Assembly: GCF_016405855.1 (NCBI RefSeq)
Contig: NZ_JAEFCA010000001.1
Span: forward strand, 1,028,107-1,092,106
Direction: 5' to 3'
Source of the DNA: Flavobacterium sp. IB48
GTDB lineage: Bacteria > Bacteroidota > Bacteroidia > Flavobacteriales > Flavobacteriaceae
Length of the DNA: 64,000 nt
Shown here: positions 51,860 to 60,081 of the stretch, piece after piece
How positions within the stretch are numbered: position 1 is the first letter of the stretch
How the letters are laid out: each line of letters begins with the position of its first letter
Notes under the pieces: model-generated
What the model was told of the DNA's origin: nothing
Databases searched by the model: none
What the model saw: the letters and a program-made list of their open reading frames with translations, nothing else
Translations under genes and position numbers: made by a program

Positions 51860-51920
51860 TCTCGTTTTTTCTGAAATGCAAATGTCGTGATGTTTTTTTT
51901 AACTACAAAGTTTGTAGTTT

Positions 51921-52536
51921 TTTAACGCAAAGAGCGCAAAGGGTTTTCGCAAAGTAAAGAAGTTTTAATTCTTTAAGAAATTGCTTTGCAATAAGTCCGC
52001 AAAGCTTTGTTTATAAAATATAAGAAAATATTTATAAATTTAACGTTTTTTAATTATGACAGAAAAACGAAATATCAAATATTGTAATTGGACTAGCCAT
52101 TGAAATTCATAAAAAACTTGGACCTGGATTATTGGAAAATGTTTATAAAGAATGTTTGTTTTATAAAATTAAGCAACGTGGACTTTTTGTTGAAAAAGAA
52201 AAATCTTTGCCGTTAGTTTTTGAAGAAGTTAAGCTAGATTGTGGATACCGCATTGATATACTTGCGGAAAACAAATTGTTAATCGAGATAAAAAGTGTGG
52301 AATCTCTTACTGTTAATCATTTAGCTCAAACATTAAGCTATTTAAGACTAGGAAATTTTAAACTTGGCTTACTCATAAATTTCAATGAAATTCTTTTAAA
52401 AAATGGTATTAGAAGAGTCGTTAACAATTTATAGATAGAGCTTTGCGAACTTATCGCAAAGCAAACCTTCACAATAATCGCTTCAAAAACTTTGCGAAAA
52501 TCCTTTGCGAAAATCCTTTGCGTTCTTTGCGTTAAA
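51921..52536. mobile_element. 616-bp cassette with nested inverted repeats around a GxxExxY gene
   Basis: Outer inverted repeats of 34 bp (51921-51954 and 52503-52536, 32/34 matches) start with TTTAACGCAAAGAGCGCAAA. Inner inverted repeats of 24 bp (51983-52006 and 52439-52462, 22/24 matches) contain GCTTTGC and CGCAAAGC. Between them lies one gene. No transposase is present and no target duplication was found. A short direct repeat (CTTTGCGAAAATC twice) is in the right arm. Confidence 0.6.
52056..52434 (+). pseudogene. GxxExxY-type PD-(D/E)XK nuclease-superfamily gene, frameshifted near the start
   Basis: From ATG 52056 the frame breaks in a run of five A at 52063-52067. Removing one A restores an intact reading frame with MTEN-EISNIVIGLAIEIHKKLGPGLLENV, the GxxExxY family start, running to the stop at 52434 (about 125 residues). 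The downstream part has YRIDILAENKLLIEIKS, the D...E-x-K nuclease-like motif. Either a real loss-of-function/phase-variable copy or a sequencing error. It sits within the inverted-repeat cassette. Confidence 0.8.
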
Positions 52537-52598
52537 ATAAGCGATGACTAAGAAAAAATCTTTATAATATTCATTTCGGTTTTACTACTTTTGAAGCT

Positions 52599-53342
52599 AT
52601 GAAAATATTTAAAATTGCTTTTTGGATTCTTTGGAGAGTTTGGTTTTATGTTTTGATGGCCATTCCGATACTCATTATGTTCCCTTTTCTGGTCGTTTCT
52701 ATTCTTTCTGAGAAAGGATATCCATATTTCTTTAAAATGGCTCGCATTTGGGCTAAATTTATCCTTTTCGGAATGGGTTTCTTTTATACCGTAAAACGGG
52801 AACAGAAGCTTATTAAAGGCAAAAGTTACATGATCGTGGCCAATCATACCTCGATGACCGATATTATGCTTACGTTGGCTATAATTAAAAATCCTTTTGT
52901 TTTTGTTGGAAAGAAGGAGCTGGTAAAGATTCCGCTTTTTGGATTTTTCTACAAGAGAACTTGTATTTTGGTTGATAGAAATTCTTCCAAAAGTAAAAAT
53001 GAAGTTTTTAAAAGAGCTCAGAGTAGATTAAATCAAGGTCTAAGTATTTGCATTTTCCCAGAGGGTGGAGTTCCAGATGACGAAAGTATTTTGCTGGACG
53101 AGTTTAAAGACGGTGCATTCAGATTGGCAATCGATCATCAGATTCCGATTGTGCCGATTGTTTATCCAGATAATAAAGAGCGTTTTTCATATACTTTTTT
53201 GAGTGGAAGTCCAGGAAAGATGCGCGCTAGAATTTTACCTTTCGTAGAAACAAAAGAATTGACAAGCGACAACAGAAAAGAATTACGAGATCAAGTTAGG
53301 AATATGATTTATAATGGTTTAATGGATTATCAAAAGGAATAA
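52599..53342 (+). CDS. plsC: 1-acyl-sn-glycerol-3-phosphate acyltransferase (PlsC family)
   Basis: A 247-residue protein with an N-terminal membrane segment (about residues 9-36). The acyltransferase motifs are NHTSMTDIML near residues 83-92 (H-x4-D catalytic) and FPEGGVPDDE near 152-161. It transfers an acyl chain to lysophosphatidic acid in phospholipid synthesis at the inner membrane. It lies 62 bp after the inverted-repeat cassette and is followed by a terminator. Confidence 0.93.
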   Translation: MKIFKIAFWILWRVWFYVLMAIPILIMFPFLVVSILSEKGYPYFFKMARIWAKFILFGMGFFYTVKREQKLIKGKSYMIVANHTSMTDIMLTLAIIKNPFVFVGKKELVKIPLFGFFYKRTCILVDRNSSKSKNEVFKRAQSRLNQGLSICIFPEGGVPDDESILLDEFKDGAFRLAIDHQIPIVPIVYPDNKERFSYTFLSGSPGKMRARILPFVETKELTSDNRKELRDQVRNMIYNGLMDYQKE

Positions 53343-53366
53343 CCATAAAAACATTATGTAAAATAC

Positions 53367-53404
53367 AAAAGCCGGTAGACTTAATCAGTCTACCGGCTTT
53401 TCTT
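53367..53404 (+). terminator. Rho-independent terminator of plsC
   Basis: Perfect 15-bp stem AAAAGCCGGTAGACT / AGTCTACCGGCTTTT with a 5-nt loop, 25 bp past the plsC stop. Confidence 0.9.
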
Positions 53405-53843
53405 TGAATTAAAAACCCCCTATTTTTATTCAAAAGTTTATTATCTGTGAATTATTTTTTCTGAAATAAAACGCAGTACTTTTTTAAATCTTAATTTGGT
53501 TTTTCTTCGGTTTTTATTGTACAACAATTCTATTTTTTCTTTCATGGTTAAAAATATTAATGGTTGATAATAAATAGTTTAACTAAAAACTCAAGTTAAT
53601 GCCATATTATTATGATGAAGAAAAACTAAAAAGGTTGCGTGTGAAATTTAAAAAAAAAAAAAATTTGATAAAACCCGCTAGATGAAGAAAGCTAACGGGT
53701 TTTTACTCAAATAACCAACCAAAGTAAATTCTAAAAAAATACCAATATTGATATATGGCAGTATCAATGGTACACTGTTTTTTTTAATAGATGAAGATTT
53801 TGTAGAATGGTTGCGTCAAAATTTCATCTTATTTTTAAAAACA
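53405..53843. other. Gap between plsC and recA; little structure
   Basis: A minus-strand frame of 34 codons (53441-53545, strongly basic) and a plus-strand frame of 28 codons (53600-53686) are possible but unsupported. A hairpin at about 53671-53704 (AACCCGCTAG / CTAACGGGTT) and a run of A at about 53650 are present. No family recognised. Confidence 0.5.
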
Positions 53844-53882
53844 AAAAAACCGAGAGATTGTAAAAATCTTCTCGGCTTTTTA
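53844..53882 (-). terminator. Terminator of recA
   Basis: Minus-strand stem AAAAGCCGAGAAGATT with its complement AATC..CTCGGTTTT and T run, 24 bp past the recA stop. Confidence 0.8.
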
Positions 53883-53905
53883 ATAGTCTTTTTTTGACTT
53901 ATTTT

Positions 53906-54913
53906 TTAGGCATTTGCCAATTCTTTTATGTGTTCTTTAATTTTAATTTCCAGTTCTTCAGCAAGTTCTGGATTATCTTTAATTAAAGTTTTAACTGCAT
54001 CACGACCTTGACCTAGTTTTGTATCGCCGTAGCTGAACCAAGATCCTGCTTTTTTAACGATATCAAATTCAACAGCTAGATCTAAGATTTCACCCGTTTT
54101 AGAAACTCCTTCTCCGTACATAATGTCAAATTCGGCAGTTTTAAAAGGCGGTGCTACTTTGTTTTTAACAATTTTAACTTTAGTTCTGTTACCAATTACA
54201 TTTTCACCGTCTTTAATTTGTGCTGAACGACGAATATCTAAACGTACAGAAGCGTAAAATTTAAGTGCGTTACCTCCAGTTGTAGTTTCTGGATTTCCGA
54301 ACATAACACCAATTTTTTCACGAAGCTGGTTGATAAAGAAAACGGTACAATTTGTTTTACTGATAGTTCCAGTAAGTTTTCTTAAAGCTTGAGACATTAA
54401 ACGTGCGTGAAGACCCATTTTAGAATCTCCCATTTCGCCTTCAATTTCACTTTTTGGTGTTAAGGCTGCAACAGAGTCAATTACAACAATGTCTATAGCT
54501 CCAGAACGAATTAAGTTTTCGGCAATTTCTAAAGCTTGCTCTCCGTTATCTGGTTGAGAAATGATTAAGTTCTCGATATCAACATTTAATTTTTCAGCAT
54601 AATTTCTATCAAATGCGTGCTCAGCATCGATAAAGGCAGCAATACCACCTGCTTTTTGAGCTTCTGCAATTGCGTGAAGCGTCAAAGTTGTTTTTCCAGA
54701 AGATTCTGGACCGTATATTTCGATGATTCTTCCTTTTGGATATCCATTAACACCTAGAGCTAAGTCAACACCTAATGAGCCAGAAGAAATCGTTTCTACT
54801 TCTACAATGGCTCTGTCGCCCATTTTCATTACGGTTCCTTTTCCGTAGGTTTTGTCAAGTTTATCAAGCGTTAATTGTAGCGCTTTTAATTTGGCTTCTT
54901 TGTCTGAACTCAT
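53906..54913 (-). CDS. recA: Recombinase RecA
   Basis: A 335-residue RecA. Walker A is [11 protein letters not shown] (residues 68-78), Walker B-like [20 protein letters not shown] near 137-156, and the conserved [28 protein letters not shown] near 203-230 (the L2 loop). It drives homologous recombination and SOS induction. Length and start [12 protein letters not shown] are normal for the group. It is transcribed alone on the minus strand and ends in a hairpin terminator. Confidence 0.98.
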   Translation of the reverse strand: MSSDKEAKLKALQLTLDKLDKTYGKGTVMKMGDRAIVEVETISSGSLGVDLALGVNGYPKGRIIEIYGPESSGKTTLTLHAIAEAQKAGGIAAFIDAEHAFDRNYAEKLNVDIENLIISQPDNGEQALEIAENLIRSGAIDIVVIDSVAALTPKSEIEGEMGDSKMGLHARLMSQALRKLTGTISKTNCTVFFINQLREKIGVMFGNPETTTGGNALKFYASVRLDIRRSAQIKDGENVIGNRTKVKIVKNKVAPPFKTAEFDIMYGEGVSKTGEILDLAVEFDIVKKAGSWFSYGDTKLGQGRDAVKTLIKDNPELAEELEIKIKEHIKELANA

Positions 54914-55058
54914 TTTTTTCTTAATATCTAAAATTATTATTTTGTCTTTCTGGATAAAAATAGGAAAATTCTCCTATAACTTTATTGATCAGTTTTATAA
55001 TTTGTAAAATTACTTCTTTTTTTGAAGTTTGATTGTTCCAAATTGTCACAAAATCAGT

Positions 55059-55568
55059 CTATAAAAATAAAGCCTTTAATTCTGTAGCGTCAGATGGTTT
55101 TATTTTGCCTGCAAGCAATAAACTCAATTGTTTACGACGAAGCGCGGCATCAAAACGTTGGATTTCTAGTTCGGTTTCTGGAATAATTGCTGGTACTTCA
55201 ACAGGTCTTCCAGTGTCGTCTACAGCTACAAAAGTGTAGATAGCTTCATTGGCTTTTGTTCTATTTCCAGATTCGCGGTCTTCTACCCAAACATCAATAA
55301 AAACTTCCATCGAACTTTTAAAAGATCTTGAAACTTTAGCCTCTACGGTTACAACGCTTCCAAGCGAAATTGCTCTGTTAAAAGCAACGTGATTTACAGA
55401 AGCCGTTACTACAATTCGGCGTGAATGTCTGCGAGCTGCAATACTTGCTGCGCGATCCATTCTGGCTAATAATTCGCCACCAAAAAGATTGTTTAAAGGA
55501 TTTGTTTCGCTCGGTAAAACTAAATCAGTTAAAATAGTTAGAGATTCTGAAGGATGTTTTGGATTCAT
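55059..55568 (-). CDS. Acyl-CoA thioesterase (hotdog, BACH-like)
   Basis: A 169-residue protein of the hotdog thioesterase family (YciA/acyl-CoA hydrolase type). Visible are LPSETNPLNNLFGGELLARMDRAASIAARRHSRRIV near residues 20-55 and VEAKVSRSFKSSMEVFIDVWVED near 78-100. It hydrolyses CoA thioesters in the cytoplasm. It lies 145 bp upstream of recA on the same strand and 114 bp after the DoxX gene. Confidence 0.9.
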   Translation of the reverse strand: MNPKHPSESLTILTDLVLPSETNPLNNLFGGELLARMDRAASIAARRHSRRIVVTASVNHVAFNRAISLGSVVTVEAKVSRSFKSSMEVFIDVWVEDRESGNRTKANEAIYTFVAVDDTGRPVEVPAIIPETELEIQRFDAALRRKQLSLLLAGKIKPSDATELKALFL

Positions 55569-55593
55569 TTTTTGAATAATAAATTTTGTTTTT

Positions 55594-55661
55594 CAGCCAC
55601 AGATTTCACGGATTAAAATGATTAAAAAAAATCTGTGAAAATCTGTGAAATCTGTGGCTAA
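55594..55661. repeat. Intergenic inverted repeat (CACAGATTTCAC type)
   Basis: Arms AGCCACAGATTTCAC and its complement ATCTGTGAAATCTGTGGCT face each other over about 30 bp between the DoxX-like and thioesterase genes. Confidence 0.7.
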
Positions 55662-55682
55662 CTTTTTAATAATTGAAACTGA

Positions 55683-56066
55683 TTAATTCAACCAGTAAAC
55701 AGCCATTACAGCTGGTATAAAATATATAACAATGGTTCTCGCACCATCGTAATCTTTTGCAAGTCTTTGTCCGAAAAGCATCATTAACAAACAAATACAT
55801 GAAAATATAGCTCCGTAAAAACCAAATTCTCTTCCGTTATTTGTGAATAATTGAATACCTCCAACAACGCACAAGATTCCAGAAATTAATTCTAAAATTA
55901 GTAAATGTAAAAGAGCTAATGGAACTTGATTTTTTAATGGAGTTTTGGCAAAATGCTCTTTAAGCCAAGCTACATTATCTTTCCAATAAAAAATTTTTTC
56001 GTAACCTGATTGTAAAAAAGTTAAAGCTAGAAAAGCTAAAAGTAGAATTGAGGCAACATTGTTCAT
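55683..56066 (-). CDS. DoxX-like small membrane protein
   Basis: A 127-residue integral membrane protein with four hydrophobic segments, with YEKIFYWKDNVAWLKEHFAKTP between the first and second as in the DoxX family. Its role is unknown; some members act in redox or small-molecule metabolism. It starts 6 bp after the stop of the delta' gene, so it is probably co-transcribed with it. Confidence 0.8.
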   Translation of the reverse strand: MNNVASILLLAFLALTFLQSGYEKIFYWKDNVAWLKEHFAKTPLKNQVPLALLHLLILELISGILCVVGGIQLFTNNGREFGFYGAIFSCICLLMMLFGQRLAKDYDGARTIVIYFIPAVMAVYWLN

Positions 56067-56072
56067 TATGAA

Positions 56073-57221
56073 TTATTTTTTATGAATTAAACGAGTCAAC
56101 TTGATTGATAAATCGGTGAGGATTATTTTCGCATTTCCATTTCTTTCAATATGATACATGGCATCTGAAAGTTCTTTGAATATTTCGTGAATGTTATTTC
56201 CGTTTACGAAGGGAGCAAAATTTTCCAATTTAAATTTATCCACTTTCGGTTCAATGTAAACTAAACTTTGTGCTTGGTAATTTAACATCAAGGCTTGTCG
56301 GAACATTTCGATACAGTATTGAATAAATTTTTTCTGACTTTCGCGTCCTAGCGCAGCAATCTGTTCACTCCAAGTAATTAAATCTTGAATAGCCGCAGCA
56401 TTTCCTTTTGCTCTAAAAGCGGCGCGAACCCAATTGACAAACCATTGCTCGAATGGAAGATCATCATCATCTTCTTTTAATAAGTGAAGTGCTTTATTAA
56501 AATTTCCTTGTGCTTGATGCGCAATTTTTTTGGCTAGATTCGAATCTATATTTTCTTGTGCAACTAAAGCCTCAGCGATTACTTTTTCTGGAAGTCCGTT
56601 AAAGTGAATTACCTGGCAACGTGAACGTATGGTTTGGATAATATCTTCTTCATTTTCAGAAATCAGAATAAACATTGTTTTGTCTGATGGTTCTTCTAAA
56701 AGTTTTAAGAGTTTATTTGATGCTGCAATATTCATTTTATCTGCCATCCAGATAATCATGATTTTATAGCCGCCTTCGTAAGATTTTAGCGAAAGTGATT
56801 TTAAAACTTCCTGTGCATCTTCTACACGAATTTCTCCTTGTTTGTTTTGAACACCCAAAATTTTATACCAGTCGAATAAACCTCCGTAAGGCATTTCTTG
56901 AATAAAACCGCGCCAATCCTGAATGAAATCTAAACTCTTAGGTTTTGTCTTTACATCTTCGGTGGTAACAGTTGGATAGATAAAATGCAGATCGGGATGA
57001 GATATGTTATCAAACTTTAGATTACAAGAATCGTTTCCGTTTGAATTTTCGTCGCCGGTATTGTTGCACAAAATGTATTGGGCATAGGCAATGGCGGTAA
57101 TTAATGTACCACTTCCTTCCGGACCAACGAATAATTGTGCATGGGGAATTCTACCAGAAGCAGCACTTTTTATCAAGTGGCTTTTGATATAATCTTGCCC
57201 TAAAATTTGAGAAAATTGCAT
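56073..57221 (-). CDS. holB: DNA polymerase III subunit delta' (clamp loader)
   Basis: A 382-residue AAA+ protein. The N-terminus ILGQDYIKSHLIKSAASGRIPHAQLFVGPEGSG is the delta'/gamma clamp-loader start, and the P-loop region is GPEGSGTLITAIAYAQ, without a canonical GKT (delta' subunits usually lack ATP hydrolysis). A zinc-module-like Cys region around CNNTGDENSNGNDSC is shorter than in gamma/tau. The sensor motif near ENEEDIIQTIRSRCQVIHFN is present. It loads the beta clamp at the replication fork. Followed after 6 bp by the DoxX-like gene. Confidence 0.9.
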   Translation of the reverse strand: MQFSQILGQDYIKSHLIKSAASGRIPHAQLFVGPEGSGTLITAIAYAQYILCNNTGDENSNGNDSCNLKFDNISHPDLHFIYPTVTTEDVKTKPKSLDFIQDWRGFIQEMPYGGLFDWYKILGVQNKQGEIRVEDAQEVLKSLSLKSYEGGYKIMIIWMADKMNIAASNKLLKLLEEPSDKTMFILISENEEDIIQTIRSRCQVIHFNGLPEKVIAEALVAQENIDSNLAKKIAHQAQGNFNKALHLLKEDDDDLPFEQWFVNWVRAAFRAKGNAAAIQDLITWSEQIAALGRESQKKFIQYCIEMFRQALMLNYQAQSLVYIEPKVDKFKLENFAPFVNGNNIHEIFKELSDAMYHIERNGNAKIILTDLSIKLTRLIHKK

Positions 57222-57655
57222 TGGGCAAAGATAGAAGAAAATGTGTAGTCAAAAATTTTAGAGATAAGATTATTTCGTAGTTATAATTTTCAAATTTAGA
57301 AATCGAATTTTCAAAATTTTTCTCGTCACTTTCGACAGAATTTTGTTAATAAATATCTTCAAGTTAGTAAATATCAAGATGTTTTTGTTAATATTTTTTT
57401 CCGAAAATCGTCAAACGAAGGTTTTTTTTGGTTATTTATAGAGTCAAAATCTTATTTTTTATAGTTAATATCTTACGGATTTTTAATTAACATTTTTAAC
57501 AAAAAGCCCGTTAAAACGCACATTTTCTCGACATAACACTGGTTTTTAAGGTTTTTTTAAGATATTTTTTTGAAAAAAAAATCCATTACAGTTGTAATTT
57601 AAGTTAATTTCTATATTTTTGTTTTTATCAACAACCAATTATAAAATAAGAATCT
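57222..57655. other. Divergent 434-bp intergenic region
   Basis: No gene. It contains the promoter of the 57656 operon and A+T-rich sequence upstream of holB. Nothing else recognised. Confidence 0.6.
57592..57621 (+). promoter_or_regulatory. Full Bacteroidetes promoter: TTG, 19-nt spacer, TATTTTTG
   Basis: The -33 TTG at 57592-57594 and the -7 element TATTTTTG at 57614-57621 have the spacing used by Flavobacterium sigma-ABfr promoters. It lies 35 bp before the ATG at 57656 and starts the gliding-type gene run. Confidence 0.65.
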
Positions 57656-58108
57656 ATGAAAGGGAAAATTATTCTATTTAGTGCTTTTTTTATCTTAACT
57701 ACTGCGGCTGTTTCAGCACAAGCTAAAAACGCACCGAGAAGTATTATCAGTACAACTGCTCTTATCCGAAAATACCATGATCAAAAAGAATTGAGTGGTA
57801 TGCAAAAGGGTGAACTTTTGGAATTATACATCGAGCGTATTAAAGTATTAGTTAAAACTCTCCCTTACATTGCTTTGGTTACTAAACCAGGTGTTACTAT
57901 GGCAGACTTAGGTATTCCAGACGATAACGAACACAAAAAAGTTTTAGATGCTCAGGCAGTTGGTACAACAACTTTCTTGGATACTACGGTAGATTTTCAA
58001 AGAAAAATGATGCCTTACTCTGATAAAGGAAATCTAATCGCTGCAATCTTATTCTACGAAAGTACATTGAAATCATTACACGAGTTCAACGATTTGAACG
58101 AAATGTAA
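57656..58108 (+). CDS. Secreted protein of unknown function (gliding-locus neighbour)
   Basis: A 150-residue protein with a signal peptide (cleavage near AVSAQ-AK). The mature part is helical, with RSIISTTALIRKYHDQKELSGM and VTKPGVTMADLGIPDDNEHKK. No domain recognised. It is the first gene downstream of a strong promoter and precedes a beta-helix protein gene by 181 bp containing a structured leader. Its position, next to a sprC/sprD-like pair, suggests a link with surface adhesins but this is inference. Confidence 0.7.
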   Translation: MKGKIILFSAFFILTTAAVSAQAKNAPRSIISTTALIRKYHDQKELSGMQKGELLELYIERIKVLVKTLPYIALVTKPGVTMADLGIPDDNEHKKVLDAQAVGTTTFLDTTVDFQRKMMPYSDKGNLIAAILFYESTLKSLHEFNDLNEM

Positions 58109-58192
58109 TAAAGCATTTTTTAAAATCTTTTTTGAGAAAGTCTAAGTGAATACCAGCTAGGCATTCTTAAAAAACAAAATAAAAAAACAACT

Positions 58193-58240
58193 CATTCTCG
58201 AGGGTCCTGAAAAACTTCAGAAAACTCGAGAGGAGTTTTT
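58193..58240 (+). promoter_or_regulatory. Structured leader before the beta-helix gene
   Basis: Paired CTCGAG boxes with an inner CTGAA/TTCAG stem, then AAACTC / GAGTTT and five T. It could be a terminator of the 57656 gene or an attenuator for the downstream genes. Confidence 0.4.
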
Positions 58241-58289
58241 GCATTTACGCATACCCAAATTTATTATTAACCGTAATACCCCCCTTATC

Positions 58290-59582
58290 ATGAAAAAAAT
58301 TACTCAATTGATCTGCGTTCTTTTGACAGTAGCGAGTATGAATGCTCAACAAGAGAAAGGAATTATGGGCTACACCAATTGGTTAAACAACTGGACTGAA
58401 TTTAAGCCTAATAAAGTTGATTATGGAGAAGCAAACCAAATTTTGGCAGGAAATATTTCTGTTAATACCAAATTGCTAAAAAGAAACATCTACGTTCTAC
58501 AAGGAAACGTTTATGTTACAAACAATGCTGTTTTAACAATCGAACCTGGAACTGTAATTATTGGTGATTTCGAAACAAAAGGAACATTGGTAGTTACAAA
58601 AGGTGCTCAATTAGTAGCTGATGGTTTAGAAACAGATCCAATTGTATTTACTTCAAACCGCAGTATGAAAAAAGCTGGTGATTGGGGTGGAATTGTAATT
58701 CTTGGAGATGCACCAATTAACAAATTCGGAAATGTAGGTTCTTATAACCTTGATCTTGATCCTTCAATGACTACTTACGGTGGAGACAATGTAGCTTCAA
58801 ACTCAGGAATTTTAAGATTCGTTAGAATTGAATTTGCTGGTAAAAAAGTAAAAGGAGCCGATACTTTCAACGGTTTGACTCTTGCTGGTGTTGGAAGCAA
58901 AACAGTTCTTGAAAACATTATGGTAAGTTATGCTGGAGGAGATTCTTTCGGAATCTTAGGTGGTGACTTAAATGCTACAAAATTCGTATCTTATAAATCA
59001 GTTAACGACGACTTTAAATTTTCTCAAGGAGTTCAATGTCGTTTCTTCAACTCTTTAGCAGTTAGATCTTCTTACTTCTCTAGTACTAAAGATGGATCTC
59101 GTTGTATGGAGGTTAAATCTTATGAGAAGAAAAGTGAAACAGATTTCACTAAAAAACAAACTTTAGTTGTTGCAAGTAATATTACAATGGTTAACGACAG
59201 TGAAAACATTAAAGCTGATATTCAAGCAGGTTTAGTAAAAGAAGCTGTTTATGTAGCAGAAAATGCTTCTCTTGAAATGAAAAGAAGTGTAATCTCTGGA
59301 TTTAACCCTGCTGTATTATTAGATAGCAAAACTGAAATCAATGATGCCAACCTTAAAAAAATCAAATTTGAGGAAATGTATTTCAACTTATGTAATGGAA
59401 ACATCTTTACAGAATACAATTCTAACAATGAAGATTTAGAAAGCTGGTATGGAAACAGTGTGTTCTTTAACGTGATGTCACAAAGTGACAACAAAGAAAC
59501 ATTCATTGACATCTTCAATCCTAAAAAGCCAGATTTCAGATTACAATTAGGAAAAATCACAGCTTCTAGCGGTAATAGATAA
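58290..59582 (+). CDS. Secreted right-handed beta-helix-like protein
   Basis: A 430-residue protein from ATG 58290 (an in-frame upstream ATG gives 17 extra residues before the signal peptide). The signal peptide ends MNAQQ. The mature part holds repeated strand-turn units: LQGNVYVTNNAVLTIEPGTVIIG, then GTLVVTKGAQLVADG, GDWGGIVILGDAPI and SGILRFVRIEFAGKKV, as in parallel beta-helices of Bacteroidetes cell-surface proteins. No T9SS C-terminal domain is obvious. It is followed in the same direction by a sprC-like gene cluster. Confidence 0.75.
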   Translation: MKKITQLICVLLTVASMNAQQEKGIMGYTNWLNNWTEFKPNKVDYGEANQILAGNISVNTKLLKRNIYVLQGNVYVTNNAVLTIEPGTVIIGDFETKGTLVVTKGAQLVADGLETDPIVFTSNRSMKKAGDWGGIVILGDAPINKFGNVGSYNLDLDPSMTTYGGDNVASNSGILRFVRIEFAGKKVKGADTFNGLTLAGVGSKTVLENIMVSYAGGDSFGILGGDLNATKFVSYKSVNDDFKFSQGVQCRFFNSLAVRSSYFSSTKDGSRCMEVKSYEKKSETDFTKKQTLVVASNITMVNDSENIKADIQAGLVKEAVYVAENASLEMKRSVISGFNPAVLLDSKTEINDANLKKIKFEEMYFNLCNGNIFTEYNSNNEDLESWYGNSVFFNVMSQSDNKETFIDIFNPKKPDFRLQLGKITASSGNR

Positions 59583-59682
59583 ATAGTTTCGATTTTTATT
59601 TCCCACGCGTAAATTTTATTAATTAAGTCCCCAGACACAATTTATGTATCGTCTTACGGGCCCAAATAAAGATCAAGACATA

Positions 59683-60081
59683 ATGGTATCTACGAAAAAA
59701 TATTTTTTATATATAATATTTTTGGTTTCGCCTATATCGTTAACTCTATATGCACAGAATACAGCAGAAAAACCTACTGAGGCTGCTGATTCTGAGTGTG
59801 TGTTAACTATGGCTTTTAATAACCAAAACAACAATACTAATGCTGTTGAAAACGGCAATTTTAATCAGTTTATAGTAGGGATGTCCACCCCCAAGGACAG
59901 CCTTACTATAGCGGCTGAGTCAAATACTGTATCTAACGATTGTGAAGAGATTTCATCGGTTGCGGCTACTTCAATTCTAGCAAAAGAAGTAATTGAAAAC
60001 TACAAATATGATTTCTCAGAAACATTTATAGATATCTTGTTTTTTGAGCGTATAGATCTAGCAAGAACACGCACTATATGA
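59683..60081 (+). CDS. Short secreted protein upstream of the sprC-like gene
   Basis: A 132-residue protein from ATG 59683 (the open frame starts 13 codons earlier). Signal peptide MVSTKKYFLYIIFLVSPIS followed by LTLYAQ. The mature part is Asn/Thr/Ser-rich (TMAFNNQNNNTNAVENGNFN) with no known domain. Its stop overlaps the start of the next gene by 4 bp (ATGA), so the two are translationally coupled. It may correspond to a small gene of the F. johnsoniae sprB operon; unsure. Confidence 0.65.
   Translation: MVSTKKYFLYIIFLVSPISLTLYAQNTAEKPTEAADSECVLTMAFNNQNNNTNAVENGNFNQFIVGMSTPKDSLTIAAESNTVSNDCEEISSVAATSILAKEVIENYKYDFSETFIDILFFERIDLARTRTI

Noticed and set aside
53441..53545. 34-codon basic minus-strand frame in the plsC-recA gap
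   Set aside because: Lys/Arg-rich, no family, no promoter seen; kept only as a possibility.
53600..53686. 28-codon plus-strand frame containing a poly-A run in the plsC-recA gap
   Set aside because: Low-complexity Lys codons from a run of A; no supporting signal.
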